Origin: Trochalopteron elliotii
Lineage: Eukaryota; Chordata; Aves; Passeriformes; Leiothrichidae
NCBI GenBank assembly: GCA_024734555.1
Contig: JANPWX010020150.1
Span: 3,441,122 to 3,505,121, forward strand
Direction: 5' to 3'
Length of the DNA: 64,000 bases
Shown: one piece after another, positions 1 to 12,677 of the stretch
Layout of the letters: every line of letters begins with the position of its first letter
Position numbering within the stretch: the first letter of the stretch is position 1
Position numbers and translations under genes: made by a program
The notes under the pieces: model-generated
The model's database searches: none
What the model was told of the DNA's origin: nothing
The model's input: the letters and a program-made list of their open reading frames with translations, nothing else

Positions 1-3000
1 CCACGTTTATTAGTTTGACCTTATCAAGCGTCTTTTAAGGCAGCTCTCAACGTCAGTCCAAAGTTACAACTGCCCTTCATTCTTATTTTCACAATTACAG
101 CTCTTCCCAAGTCCTCACTGTTAACCCTGAAGACTGAGCCTCTTACCTAAGGCATCTCTCAAAATACCAGGTACTTGTGGTATAGAAGGAAGTGAAAGTA
201 TGGAAAGTGAGAAAATCAGAACTTCTGTCTCCCACACTTTACTCTTGGTTTCCTTCTGTCACTTACCTCAATCAGGCACACCAATAAGTGTTTCCCCCCA
301 AATATGGACTTGTGAGTCTCAGAGGGAAAGCAGTCAGTGGCCTGCACTATCACTCATCTTGTGCTTTTTTGTTTAAACAAAGTTTTCAAGCCCTTTCTTT
401 GTTTTAGCTGTACCAACAGCTGTTCTTGCAACAAAAACTGTGGATGAAGGGCAGTTTCCTGAATCCCAAGAGCTCACCTCAGTTCTTCGATAATGTTATT
501 TATGTATGTGCATGTATGGGCATAAAGACACACATATAAGAGCTGTATCAGTATATCAGTATTGATATAAGAGCTATATCAGTATTGATAAAATGTTTTG
601 TGTCCAAATGGCCATGCTATTTTGGCTTGTCCCTTTCTTCATACTATTTTTGTTGAAAAAAGAAAATTAAGTAAAATCATCATGCACTTTAGTTGCACAA
701 AGCTTATTTCAGCAACATCCTCTACCTCAGGATAATGATCAGGGTCTTCTGAATCATGACTGACAGCATGTGAAATCTCCACTTTTGTACACCTTTGTTT
801 AGCCAAGCCAGGAGCTTTCCTCATGTCCTTAAATATTTTTCACAATCCTGCTGTACTATGTTTTAAGGAGATTTTCTTCCTGTCCCATAACTCCTTGTTG
901 CATAACACCGTGCTTTCCTAACTTAGGATGATCTTTTCAAATAAATATTTGTTTCTGTGGCTTACCCTGGAAGCATTTCAGAAGTTCCCTTTCATTGTAT
1001 GTCCTTAGAATTCTACACATATAAATTAAAGAACCCATTTCTTTATTCTCAAAGAAAGTTTCCCTGTTAGCTTGCTTTAGCCAAGGAATGCAGATTTATT
1101 CCTTTTCATCTTTCCTCATGACTCATTGCCTACAACTCCTTGATCATTTTTTTACTTTGCTCTGAAATGTATCAAATTTTGTACATCTTACATAGCTCTT
1201 TCTTTCTTTCTGTCCTCCATAACAATCTGTAAAGTGGAAGGACAACATTTTACCTTCTCATATACTACTTTTATGTCTATATTTTTGAGTTGTTTTGTCT
1301 CACTTCTCTGTCCCTTCCATCAAATTACTCCAATGCCATTTCCCCTTTTGTTCAGTCATATCTATCCCTTCATTTTCCTTCAAAAGCAAAATAATAGGGT
1401 CACCTACTACCAATGATTCTGTAGCATTAAACTGCAGACAAAAATCCTACAGACAAAATGGGTCTGAAATGTCTAGAAATCAGCAGGAGACAGCAGTGAC
1501 CAAGAAGTTTTCTGTTTTCTTCTGGGCTTTAGCTTGATGGTCTACATTTATGATGGTGGATACAAACTCCAGCGAGTTGAGATTTTCAAAGGCTAATGAC
1601 CTGTCATATTTAGCAACTGAAGTATGACAGAGTTTTCTGGACTGTGAATTCATTCATTAAAAAAAGGGTGAAAGTTCAAGTTTTATGTGATAGCATTATA
1701 GTTCCTCCATAATAAATGTATAATTAGGTAAGTATAGGAAGATTGTATATACCGCAGATACTAATCCATTTAATATGTTGACTGTCTATACTTAATTATG
1801 ATAATCTCAGTGTGCTGTTAAATAGGCAAGCAGGACAAAAGCCTCCCTCAGAGATTTGTCAGTAGTGTTTTAAGAACTGATATAGTTTACTTATAATCCT
1901 CCAGTAACTCATTAAAGTCCAGGCATAAGAACATTTTTCTTTCTATTTTCTGTTCTAATCAGTCCTTATTTCCCTTTTTAACTTCACATACCGAAATACA
2001 AGCTTGTGTTTCTCCAGGACAAAAAACTCCCATAACCTTTATTATTGACATTAATGAGTGATTTTCATACCTATCCAGGGCTAAAGAGTTCTCTGAATTT
2101 GATGTGGAATACTAAAATAATGGCTTGTGTCTTCATCTTCTTAAGCTCTATGAAAGTACCAAGAGGAAAAAAAACAAAATAGCAAATAAAAGTCAAAAAG
2201 TGTAGTTAGCAACCCATAGGAGAGCCACTACAATTCATAAATGAGGGTTACACACTAAATCTCTTTGTCTTTTTATGTATGAAGTGAAATAGATAGAACT
2301 CCCACACATTTTTTCCTCCAGCCACTTTGAATATTGTTCATTCTTGTTGTCAGCTTTGCCAGTGATAAAAGGTTTATTCCACATATTCCCAGATGATGGT
2401 AGAGCAAAAAGTATACCTAATGTGGCTGTCCATGCATTGACATTCATATTTAGTCTCTAAAGTCAAGTCATTTCAGAGGAAAGGGGAGTACAATTTGCTA
2501 TGTAATGCACTGAGACAATCCTATATCTCTGACTGTGTTTCATGACAGATCTTATAAAAGATTGTAAATTACTATCTGTTGAAATATATGAATTTAATGG
2601 ATTTCATTAATGCACACACCTGCACATAAAAGATTTTGCAAGCCAGAAGATATGATCAGTCAAACAGCTTTAATAGTTATTAATTATAGTTGCTCACTAT
2701 TTATTTCTCACTAAAGTGAAAATGTTAAGGTATTTTAATACCTATGCTCTTGGATGGCATGCATAAAACAGAGTAGCATTCCTTTTGTCCTGTGCAATCA
2801 ATTGGCCTATTACCCAATGCTTTAAACTCTCTGTTAGGCATTTTCTGAGGCAGGACCCTTATTTTTCACCACATGCTTCAGAAAAACACAGACAGATTTC
2901 TACACAAAGATTTCTGCTTTCTGCTTCTGAGTCATTTAGGCTGAATCCAGAAATCTTCAGTTTGGATTTAACTTTGTAAAATATTTCAGTATTTGTTTCA

Positions 3001-3013
3001 GTATTTATTACAG
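1..3013. other. AT-rich non-coding stretch, nothing recognised
   Basis: Open frames here are short and not protein-like. I see no repeat tail, LTR pair, RNA gene or splice-flanked open exon. It reads as ordinary unique intergenic or intronic sequence. Confidence 0.6.
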
Positions 3014-3770
3014 GTCATAGAAGCACAGAATTGTTAAGGCTGAAAAGAATATTTGGAGATCAACTTATCCAATCCTACAGCAGGCTGACTGAGAGCTGGT
3101 TCTACAGGATTGTGTCCAGTTGGGTTTTGAGCCTCTCTAGAGAAGGCTCCACAACGGCTCTGGACAGCCTGTTTTAGTATTCTATCACCCTCACAGTAAA
3201 GAAGTTCTTCACTCTCAGATGAGATTTTCTGTGTTTCATTTTGTTCTCATTGCCTCTTTTCCTGGAGTCTGGCCCCATCATTTTGACAGCCCCATTCAGA
3301 CACTTACACACACTCAGGAGATTCCCTCTCACCCATCACTTCTTGAGGTTCCTCAGCCTTTCCTTGCAGAGAGATGCTGCACATCCTTCTCCATCTTGTA
3401 GCTCTCTGTTAGACCCACTCTAATAACTCCTTGTCTTTGTTGAGCTAGGGAGCCCAGCCCTGGACACAACTGTCCAGATGTGACTCACCAGTACATAGTA
3501 CTGAGGCAGGATCATCTCTCTTGGCCTGCTGGCCTGACTTTTACAAATACGCCCCAGGATGTCCTTGACCTATTTGGCCCCCAAGGCACTGCTGGCTCAT
3601 GGACAGCCTGTTGTCCACCAGAACCACTCCTGGTCCTTCTCCTCAGAGCTGCTTTCCAACAGGTCCCCCACCAGCCTCTGCTGGTGCCCAAGGTTGTTCC
3701 TCCCCAGGTGGAGGACCTGCACTTGCCTTTGCAGAACTTCATTTAGTTCTTCTCTGTCCAGCTCCCCTTT
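3014..3770 (-). mobile_element. CR1 LINE, 5'-truncated copy, reverse strand
   Basis: Read on the minus strand, this is the 3' part of a CR1 non-LTR retrotransposon. The left edge (3014-3075) is the reversed 3' tail, of the type 'gaatcat..aaggttggaaaagacc', here as 'cacagaattgttaaggctg'. Next come the reversed 3' UTR blocks for failed-primary-closure wording typical of CR1 (3150-3210, 'cacagtaaagaagttcttc'). From about 3380 to 3745 lies the reversed end of ORF2, where 'ctgctggctcatggacagcctgttgtccaccag' is the family's well-known segment. Several frames are open only because the region is GC-rich. The copy is truncated at its 5' end, as most CR1 insertions are, and is diverged. The right boundary is approximate. 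Confidence 0.88.
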
Positions 3771-5804
3771 CAGTCCATGTCTTGCTGTCCAAATCACATG
3801 TGATGCTTTTAAAAAATAAATCTACATTGTTTTTGCATCATAAAATGATTTGTTCTGGTCCTAAAACAAAAAACCAAAACCAAACCAAACCAAAACAAAC
3901 AAAAAAACCCAACAACAACAAAAGAAAAACCTTCAAAACTCAGGTGTTGAATTCAATAAGAGAAATCAAGTAGGACACAGCAGACAGACTAAAAATTTAC
4001 AAACCTGAGGCATTACCACAACAGTGCCAAATTCAATTAAAAAGGTATCAAAAGTGTGAGACCAAGAATGCTATCAGCCAAATGAGGATAGATTGTAAAA
4101 CATCCCAGTGACTCTGACCTCTGGAGTTTGAAATGAACACTATGAAGCAAATGAATAAACTCATACAGTCAATTGAGAAAGATTTAAAGTATGCTCCTAC
4201 CTCATATTCTATGATTACCTGTAACAAAACCAAACATGACTTCACTGAGATACAGTGTAGCTGCAGTGACAGCGCATTGGTTCTTGGAAGAGGGGATCTG
4301 CCCCTGAGTTTCAGCTTTTCTAAAGTGTAGAAGAGATTATTTCCATTTAGTTGTGAGTTTTTAAGGGCTTTGAGACACATTGGCATAAAAAGAAAGACAC
4401 TGTTAATAATTCCAGACCACGGAGTTTCTTAGCCTCTTGGAAAATCTACATTTTACTGAATTTTCCATGCTGTATATGAAAATGCAAATATAAATTTGCA
4501 TTGTAAAGAAAAAACTAAGCTTGAAGTAAAAATCTCATTACTTTGTTCAAAAGTCACAATGATCCAAGTTAGCAAAAAAATGAAGTAATGTAACATTTGA
4601 CATATTACATACATGCCTGGTAAAATTAGACATAGATTATTAGATCAGGTCTTCTATTGTCTACCTCCATATTATGTGAAAATATATATGAAGTAACAAC
4701 CTCCACCTCCCAAGAACATAAAACTATTATGTTATTATATTATTATTATAAATGGTGCTAAACTGTGAATGAAAGCACTTGTTGAAATTATTATCCCAGC
4801 TGACATTTGTTATTTGTACTGTGCCCTTTCATTCAAAATTGAATTATACATTACTCAGTTTGGTTGTTGTTCATTCTTTTGCTGGATTTCTTTGTATGGG
4901 CTTTTCTTTTTTTTTCCCTGTATCTTTACTAAATAAATAGAAGCTGAATACATTGTTGGACCTAGATATATTTCCACACAATCAACTACTTATAAGTTGT
5001 TATCATAGTTATGGGCTTTTTGATCTTTTATACTACTGTCTTAAAGAATGTCAATATATGCACTTAATTGCTGACCCACATGGCATGCAGTGAAGGCAAT
5101 GGCCACAATGTTGGCTTTCACCAAGTTTGAGCTTTTGACCTGCTCCTTAGATGTGGAGCACCCATAACGCTCCATTTCTCTATGAGTTATTTCTCAGACC
5201 TGCTGAAATTAAGGAAGAAATAGATATGGCTGAAGACAATCAAAATGGGCATTTCCAAAATTAGAAATCACTTGGAAAATTCAAGCACCATTGTTCTGGC
5301 CAGCCTGAATTACTAACTTGTCAAAGGGCAAGGAGGTGGAAAGAAATGAGTCTTTTTACTTCAGGGATTGCACTCATGACATTTGACCATAGAAAATGTT
5401 AGCTATGGACAACAGCAATAGTGATAAAAGAAACACTCAATCCTAACTTATGATTAGAATCCTTAACCAAAAATAAATTAGATTTTTTAAGGTGTTGGTG
5501 AGTTTTATTTTTTAAGATTATTGAACTTTAAACAAGTACCTGCATGGCCTCTGAGTGTCTGGGCTTTTCAAAACTTTAAGAAGAGACTGATACAAAAACT
5601 TTAATAACATCAAGTCACAAAAAGTACCTGAGTAGATGGCTCAAAGGCCATTGTTAGAGCTAAAGTTAGCTATTCTGCAGCATCGCTATTCACTCTATGT
5701 CCTTGCTTCATAATGATTGGTATAAAATGCTCCTTTCATTTGGTGTGAAGAGAATTTTTAACTCAGGAAAATACTGTTTCCTGAACAGGAAAAGATAGGA
5801 TTGG
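3771..5804. other. AT-rich non-coding stretch with an A-rich CCAAAA tract
   Basis: Contains a low-complexity run at about 3866-3932 made of A-runs broken by CC and CA. No other feature is recognised. Confidence 0.5.
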
Positions 5805-6040
5805 CCCTACATTATTACATGTTATATTATGTTATATGTTATGCTGTATGTTATGTTATATGTTATGTTATATGTTATATGTTATGTTATGTTATGTTAT
5901 GTTAGTCATGTCATGTCATGTCATGTTATGTCATGTCATGTCATGTCATATTATATGTTATGCTATATGTTATGTTATGTTGTGTTATGTTACGTTACGT
6001 TACGTTACGTTACGTTACGTTACGTTACGTTACGTTATGC
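5805..6040. repeat. Compound pentanucleotide microsatellite (TTATG / TCATG / TACGT)
   Basis: About 235 bases of 5-bp repeats that change unit along the array. Mixed TTATG/TATAT units come first (5818-5905). A TCATG block follows (5906-5949, about eight units, one TTATG interruption), then TTATG/TATAT again (5950-5990). The array ends with nine perfect TACGT units (5991-6035). Neighbouring units differ mostly by one base, so the blocks probably arose by point change and local re-expansion. The open frames across it are translations of the repeat and are not genes. The TACGT block adds a dense row of CpG sites to CpG-poor DNA. Confidence 0.95.
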
Positions 6041-9000
6041 TATATCACACTACTCCATGTTAAGTTTTAAGGTTTTTGTGCTGTGTTTTCTTTCTGAAAG
6101 CTTGGTAGAATTTGGTGTTCTAGTCCAAAAGAGATCTTGAGAAGTACTTGAAATGAAAATACATTTCAGTTAAATCAGATATATTTATAGTTAAGTATAC
6201 CCTTTCACACTTTCCTGAATGTCAGTCTGGATCTCTGACATTATTTCCTGACAATAAGAATGATTCAGAAACAGAGCTGTATATCTCATTAATACTGAGA
6301 GATGGAACCATCGTCTAAAAGTACTTCTTATTTTGTCTGTTTTGGAGATAAATTGATTGTGTCACTCTAGAGTAAGACTTTCTACATTGTTATCACAATC
6401 TGGGAAGAATTTTATTCACCAGATCATGGAAGACTGTTACAAGGAGAAACCATGACGGTGAGGAGATCTGTCAGAATGGCAATATTTGCATGATGTTCTA
6501 GCACAGACTACAAGATTAGGCTGTATAATGAAAATTAAATAGCTATATATGGTGAGATTTTTCTTTTAAAAAATTCAGCAATCAAACATGTTATCAGTAG
6601 GGTTAAAAACACTCTCGGAAGAAATGATCCCATTGCAAAATCTCATTTTGCTGATTTGTCCACTTTACCGCTTTCCTTTAAGTTGTCATTAGCAGCATAT
6701 TTCTTCATTCTTCAGTAATAAATTTCAAAAAATCTAGTCACCTTTGAGCACAAAATTAGTCCAATTCTTTTAAAAGGAATAAAATGTGGAGCTGATCCAC
6801 AGCAAACATAAACTGACATAGTCTCATTAAATGTAATTAATCTACTCCAATTATTGTTATCTGAAGTTCAAGACCTCCAATTGAAATAATGTTTTCATTG
6901 ATCTATTAAATGAAAAAGAAAAAAATGCCTATGTGTCCAGCTGTGTAGCTATCTGTATAGCACTCTGCTTACACAGAAAAAGCTTTTGCATTAAGTATTT
7001 GGTCAAAGGCTGTTGCATTTGTTAACAATTTTTTTATCCCCATGAATCCTGCCCATTTTTAGACAACATTGGAAATAAACATATCTTTTAATCATGGAGG
7101 GTTGGGGAAATGGAGGAGGGTGTGGAGAGAAGACAAAAAAGGATCTCAAGTCAGTATTTTATGTTCAAATCTTAGTAGGAATATACTTTATTTCTGATTG
7201 GCTTGTTGGTAGTACAAGGTAAAGAGTAATGAAAAAGCAAAAGCATGTGAAAATTCTCCTTTACTTTCAAAGTATCTCTCTTCACTTAGCTTAATTAACA
7301 AAGGAGAAAGTTTGTCATGGTTATTCAGAAATGTTGCTGAAATTATTGTTAGTAATTTTCTTCTGGGGAATAGGGAGGAGAAAGAGGGAGTAAAGAAACA
7401 GTGAACAAAACTACAATGCTTGATATAGGCAGTGGCATATTCACATATTGTCAACTGAATAGGTACAGCACTGTGAGAAGAATCAGCACAAAAATTCTAT
7501 TTCATCTAAATTCCACATATATCCTTAAATTAGTTAAGAAAGCACATCACTTAGAGCTTAGCCCTCCCATTCCCCAGTATCCCTTACTTACAGTGCTAAT
7601 AAATACTTTAATAGAATAGCTAAGATTAGAGCAGAGTGACAGACTATACTGGCTGCAGTCAGGTTGCTTAGGAGTTTGGCTACATAAATTTTGCATAAAG
7701 TCAGAATTTTATACGCATCACTGGAAATTTCCTTGTTTTCCATGTTTAGACAAGAACCCAGGGATATCAAACAAAAGGTTTGTTGTTGTTACTAATTTCA
7801 TTGGAGGAAATTAGTGTATTTCAGGAAAAAAGTCCATAGTTTGTGTTGGGACATGGCACGTAACCAGCTCGAGATGTCAGGAGTCTTGGCTCAGATGACC
7901 TCCAGAGACACCTGTAAATCTCAACCTTTCAATGATCTGTGAAAACTCAACTCAAGATGCCTTTTTTGAACTCCTGCAAGTTGTTACTTTTTGCCTTGTG
8001 CTGAAACTTGAAAGGATACTGTCCCTTCTGGGAAGATGTTTTTGCTTTTATATATTTTACATATTTATTTACAGTAAAGGAAGCTGGTTTTCAGTGCATG
8101 CCATCAGCAGGTGTGTTGGAAAAGTCCTCTTTTTATTCGTAGAATGATGAAGACAACCAGTCTTTAACAGTTTATTTTCAGTGGGAAAAAGCTTATGACA
8201 TTAGATTTCTATTTCATAATGCTCAGATTTATGATGGGCAGTAAAATCATACAGTGAGTCTTAATGTAAGTGTTATTTAATGACACCAGGGTTACCAGGC
8301 ATCATGTACTATAGTATTCACAAAGTTAACACTTCAACTCTCAGCATTGCTAGAAAACATAGTGAAAACCAAGCTGTGGGATTTTTATCACAGTGTTTTG
8401 TAAGATCCTCCTGTACATATATTTTTCCACAGATAGGTTAAAAAATACATATATGGAAACTGTATAAACAGGAAAAAAAAATACCTGAAGTGTCAGTTGC
8501 AACCCTTCAGTTGAAGGGTGGCTAGAGTATTTCTTCCCAAACTGAGAAAATAGAAGGTAAAGTAATTAGACCCCTCTCTGAAATTCCAACATGATAGATG
8601 CAGAAAGATTTATAAAATAAATGTTTATATGCATTTATTTCAACATAAGATTTAAATTAATAACAAGTCTTAAGCCCTAAAGCTGCACAAAATCAAGGTT
8701 TCTACCAATTTTAATTGCAATTAGCTGCTCATATATTTATATGGCATTCTTTAGAAGTATTTATCTGTTACATACTGACTGCTCCTCTAGCACTAAAAGA
8801 GGCTTGTCTGGTCCAGAAATCAATGAAAAAATTCAGTAGTGGTGTGCTCAAGAGTTTCTGAATCTTTATTGTAACATATGCCAGAAAATTCATGCAAATA
8901 CTGGATTTCTATGCCCAGATCTGGTCATTGCATGGGACAAATGGATAGTCAGTGAAGCACCTACCTGGATCAGGTCATATTATATACTCTCCAAGGCTTG

Positions 9001-12000
9001 GACTGTATATGTATATTTTGTCTTGCACAATACCGAGCAGATGGAACTTGATTGTCAAAAGCCCTCAGCAGCCAATATTCTGAGTGTTTTATAAAGCCTT
9101 TCCTGTGGCTGAAGAGGGGAAAAAAGAGTAAAGAGAGTATTTTACTGCCTCAATTACAGTCCATTCTTAATGAGCTCCCATCTAGTCAATGCACTGCCCA
9201 GTCTTCGAAAGGAAAAAAACCCAACAAAACCAAACACCAAAAAACCAACACTTTTGTTTCTTTCTGGTTTATAAGATGTGTCAATAATACAGTTAAGCAT
9301 CATTTTTTCTTATGGACAATTTATATAAATGAAAATATAAAATAGACATAGATGTCTATGTCAATACATATGTATTTGTGTGTGCTTGTGTATGTACATA
9401 TTCTATCTGTTATATTTTTAAATATGCAAAGAGAATCCTTTTCACTCTCTCAGTAGAAGTTAGCAACAGCTTCCCATAGCAACAACTCACAGATAAAGAT
9501 TCTCACATCAAACCAAACTGTACATTGAGGACACTGCTCAATGTTATTCCAGCATTATAGGTCTGATTTAAATCCACAGAATTAAGGAGTTTCCCAGTTC
9601 AAGTCTAACCTCAGCTCACCAGGCTATGATATAGCCACACATATGACAAATAACATCATGTCTTCTTTTTGACATAGAGAAATTAATTACAGAGTGAATG
9701 GCAGGTTTTATGCCAATTTTCCTAACTTTTGTGGGTTTAAATCTTCTCCCAAATATTATTTTATGGAAACTACTGGTTTTTTTGAAGACACATTCAGTCC
9801 TTCTGGATACAGTTACATTCTGTTTTTCTTGGTTTGGGGAAATTTCTTCTCCTGAATGGTCTGTTCAATTGAATAGCATAAAATAGAAAGTAATTTCCTT
9901 CTGGCAGGACAGGTGGAAATTTTATGCTCCAGGACTGTTCAATAATGGTCTTTGGCTGCATTCATAAACACAGACACAGCAGCTAGCTATTAATGTAGAG
10001 ACATGCAACATGGAAAATATAATTCATGATTCTCCATCCTTTAACACACACACATCTTCATTTGCAGAAACTCTTCAATATTGTCAACACTGCACAGAAC
10101 ATGGTTTCTACCTCAACTTTCAGCCCCTAAAAAGAAACAAAGTTAAAACCATGTTTCATCATCTGAAAGAAGCATATGCAGGGCAGCACAATTTTCAGCA
10201 CTGAAGTTCATAGCCAATCCAGAAGATAATCACAATTTCACTTCGGTGATTGTTTTTGATTTGCTTTTTTCAATCTCACAGTTTTACTTTTGCAGCAAAA
10301 TTGCATTCCTATCTAAGATGCCAGCTTTGTCATTTCTTGGTTTTGCTTTGTTTTGTATTTTGTAATTGCAGGGTTCATTTCCAGTGTTTGTGGGGGTTTT
10401 TTGTGTTGGTTTTTTTTTGGTTTTTTTTGGTTGGGTTTTTTTTGGTTTTGTTTTTTTTTGTTTGTTTTATCCTTTTATTGTTATTGTTTCTGGGTTTTGT
10501 GTCGCTTTTAGAAGCTGAATGAATAATTTAAAACTGCAAAGTTCATTGATGGTTCAGATCTTTTCTAGGACTGGGCTATTAGAAAGGATGTGTAAAAGTA
10601 ATGTAGAATAACCTTTTCTCCTTTCAAAATCTCTCAGAAATACATCAAATATTTTCTCAGGAACAGTAAAGAAATACATTCAAGAACAAACAAAACCAGA
10701 AGATTTTTATTTTCCTTCATTAAAAAGTTAAATAATTGACCTTAGACTACTTTGTTTTCATTTGAATAAAAACTGAAAGTTTGAATCATATGAATCATAT
10801 ATAATAATAATATTTACGTGTCCCTCATAATGACTTATATTTCTTATAATGTAAAAGTCATTAAGTTTTTTGAAGAAGAATGTTTAAGGAAACTATAGAC
10901 TTCACATATGCATTTTAATGCATGTGCACAATTTTTTTCCTGCTGCAACCACTCCAGTGGCTTTAACTTTCTCCAAACAACAATCTACCCTCCAAAAAAA
11001 ATCTTGAACATTACATTCTTAAATATAAAAAAAAAACCAAACCACAAAAAACTGAAAAACTACAAATAACTACATATTGGACCTTGATAACATATTTATA
11101 TTTGAGTATTTTATGTTCAGCTACAATTTGTTACAATTATATAGTAACTATACAAATTTCTTTTTTTTCTTATTCAAATTCAGGATTTCTAATTAAAAAA
11201 AGAAAAAAAATGAAAATAAGGTTTTTGAAATCCAGACTGTAGGCTTGATCTTAGCTTTGACAATGTTTTAGTCATCAGATCCAAGAAATGTAGGTTTCAA
11301 GCCTTACACCATCCATCTTATTCCTCCAAAATTTGAATTTCAAATTTTGTGCTTTAGTCTCTAAAGTCAGTGTCCTAGTTTATTCCCACAAGGGATATTG
11401 ATGGATTTGGATTATTAAGACTACTTCAAACATGATTTCCTTGCCCAAGTTAAATGGTCCTTCTGTGCTCCTGTTCATGTCACTAAGTGAAGTAGGGGGT
11501 TTGGTGTTTTTCCTACACCTGAACTTCCTCTCCAAAGCAGTGAAATTTTCCTCCAGACTGAACCCTAAGAGTAAAGCCAGGATGTGCAAACAGTTGTCCA
11601 TGGAATATAATGTGGACAAAATTGACCTGTCCATCTGACAAAGATGATGCATTGCATGCCCTTGGGTGAATCATTTTCTACGTTTGGTCTTTCTCTCCTG
11701 TAAAGCAGGAATAATGATACTTCCACACTTCCATTGTAAAGACATAATATAAAAATAGGTAAACAGGTCACATACAGGTTCAGTTGTTTCAGTGTCTCGT
11801 CTCTCACAGTGGCAGTAGTAGGTCTGGATAGATCAGAAGAACAAGACAACCAATAATAACATCTCCCTTTGCTATCCCTCCTCAGGTTCTGACAGGAGGG
11901 AAGAAAAAATCCTTACAATTTCCACAGCCAGATTTTGAATTTATACTATTTTGCTTAACATTTTTGAATTGACATTTCCTTGGTTCTGCAAATGACTAAC

Positions 12001-12070
12001 CTGAAAGCAATTTAACTCACTTGCATTTTTTGGCTACGTTTTGTGGTAGTAAGTCCCACAACTGGATTAC
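6041..12070. other. AT-rich non-coding stretch with simple-sequence tracts
   Basis: No coding sequence or interspersed repeat that I can name. It holds an A-rich CCAAAA tract (about 9210-9245), a long T/G-rich tract (10393-10468), and small perfect inverted repeats at 8502-8519 and 9345-9362. Confidence 0.5.
10393..10468. repeat. T/G-rich low-complexity tract
   Basis: Runs of six to nine T separated by GG or G over about 75 bases. The reverse complement resembles the A-rich CC-interrupted tracts elsewhere in the window (for example 3866-3932 and 14533-14600). Confidence 0.85.
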
Positions 12071-12671
12071 TGTTTTGGTTTGTTTAAGTTCCATTGTTAA
12101 TGGACTGTTCTGTATCCCCCTGTTTCACTGAATTAATGGTTTTGTCCCAAAAGTTGTTTCCATCACCTGAGCTGTCAGTTGTACCTAACCCAACCCCTTT
12201 TTCCCGCATGTTCTAAGTCAATCTTTCCCTTGGGCCAATCCCTGTCTACATCCATCCCAGGGGTTCCCCTAATCCTCCACACCCCATTGGCCCAAGTGAC
12301 CTGTTCTCCTACCCCTGTTTTCCCATTGGTTCCTGAAATATGAAACTCCTCCTTGTTCTCCGCCTGCATCTTCTCCCTGTTGATTAGACTTCAGAACCCG
12401 CCCCTGGGACCTCCCCCATTTATAAACTGCTGCAGAGTGTATTCTGAGTCTTTTTTGTCACTGGCTATTCACGAGAATAAACCCTTCTGGATCACAAACA
12501 GAGGAGCTTCCTCTCATTCCTTGTCCCCAGCCAGCACCGATGTAAAGACCTCTTTGCCGTGGAGCAGAGTGCTCCAAGCCGAGTCTCTCGTCACCCTCTC
12601 GGGAGAAGTGTTCCGCTCATGGCGTGGTGCCACAGTGGCTGAGCTGGCTAAATGACTCCAGAACAGCCCCA
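12071..12671 (+). mobile_element. Solo LTR of an endogenous retrovirus, class II-like
   Basis: A 601-bp element starting TGTTTTGG and ending GCCCCA. It is flanked by identical 6-bp target duplications GATTAC at 12065-12070 and 12672-12677. A 6-bp duplication is typical of class II (ERVK/alpha-beta-like) proviruses. Inside, a TATAAA box lies at 12421-12426 and a polyadenylation signal AATAAA at 12476-12481, spaced as in a U3-R-U5 LTR read on the plus strand. The U3 contains several CCAAT-like 'CCATTGG/GGCCAAT' motifs (about 12233-12240 and 12283-12290), and U5 is GC-rich. No gag, pol or env frame is next to it, so it is a solo LTR left by recombination. The open frame running across it is not a host gene. 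Confidence 0.88.
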
Positions 12672-12677
12672 GATTAC

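Noticed and set aside
3480..3973. Overlapping open frames on both strands at 3.5-3.97 kb
   Set aside because: They fall within the reversed CR1 and run out into an A-rich tract; none follows the CR1 coding frame for long.
5906..6035. CRISPR-like array
   Set aside because: Units are 5 bp with no spacers; this is a microsatellite in vertebrate DNA.
5991..6035. Interstitial telomere repeat
   Set aside because: The unit is TACGT, not TTAGGG.
5829..6140. 103-codon open frame rich in MLYV and CYV
   Set aside because: A translation of the pentanucleotide repeat; its periodicity is that of the microsatellite.
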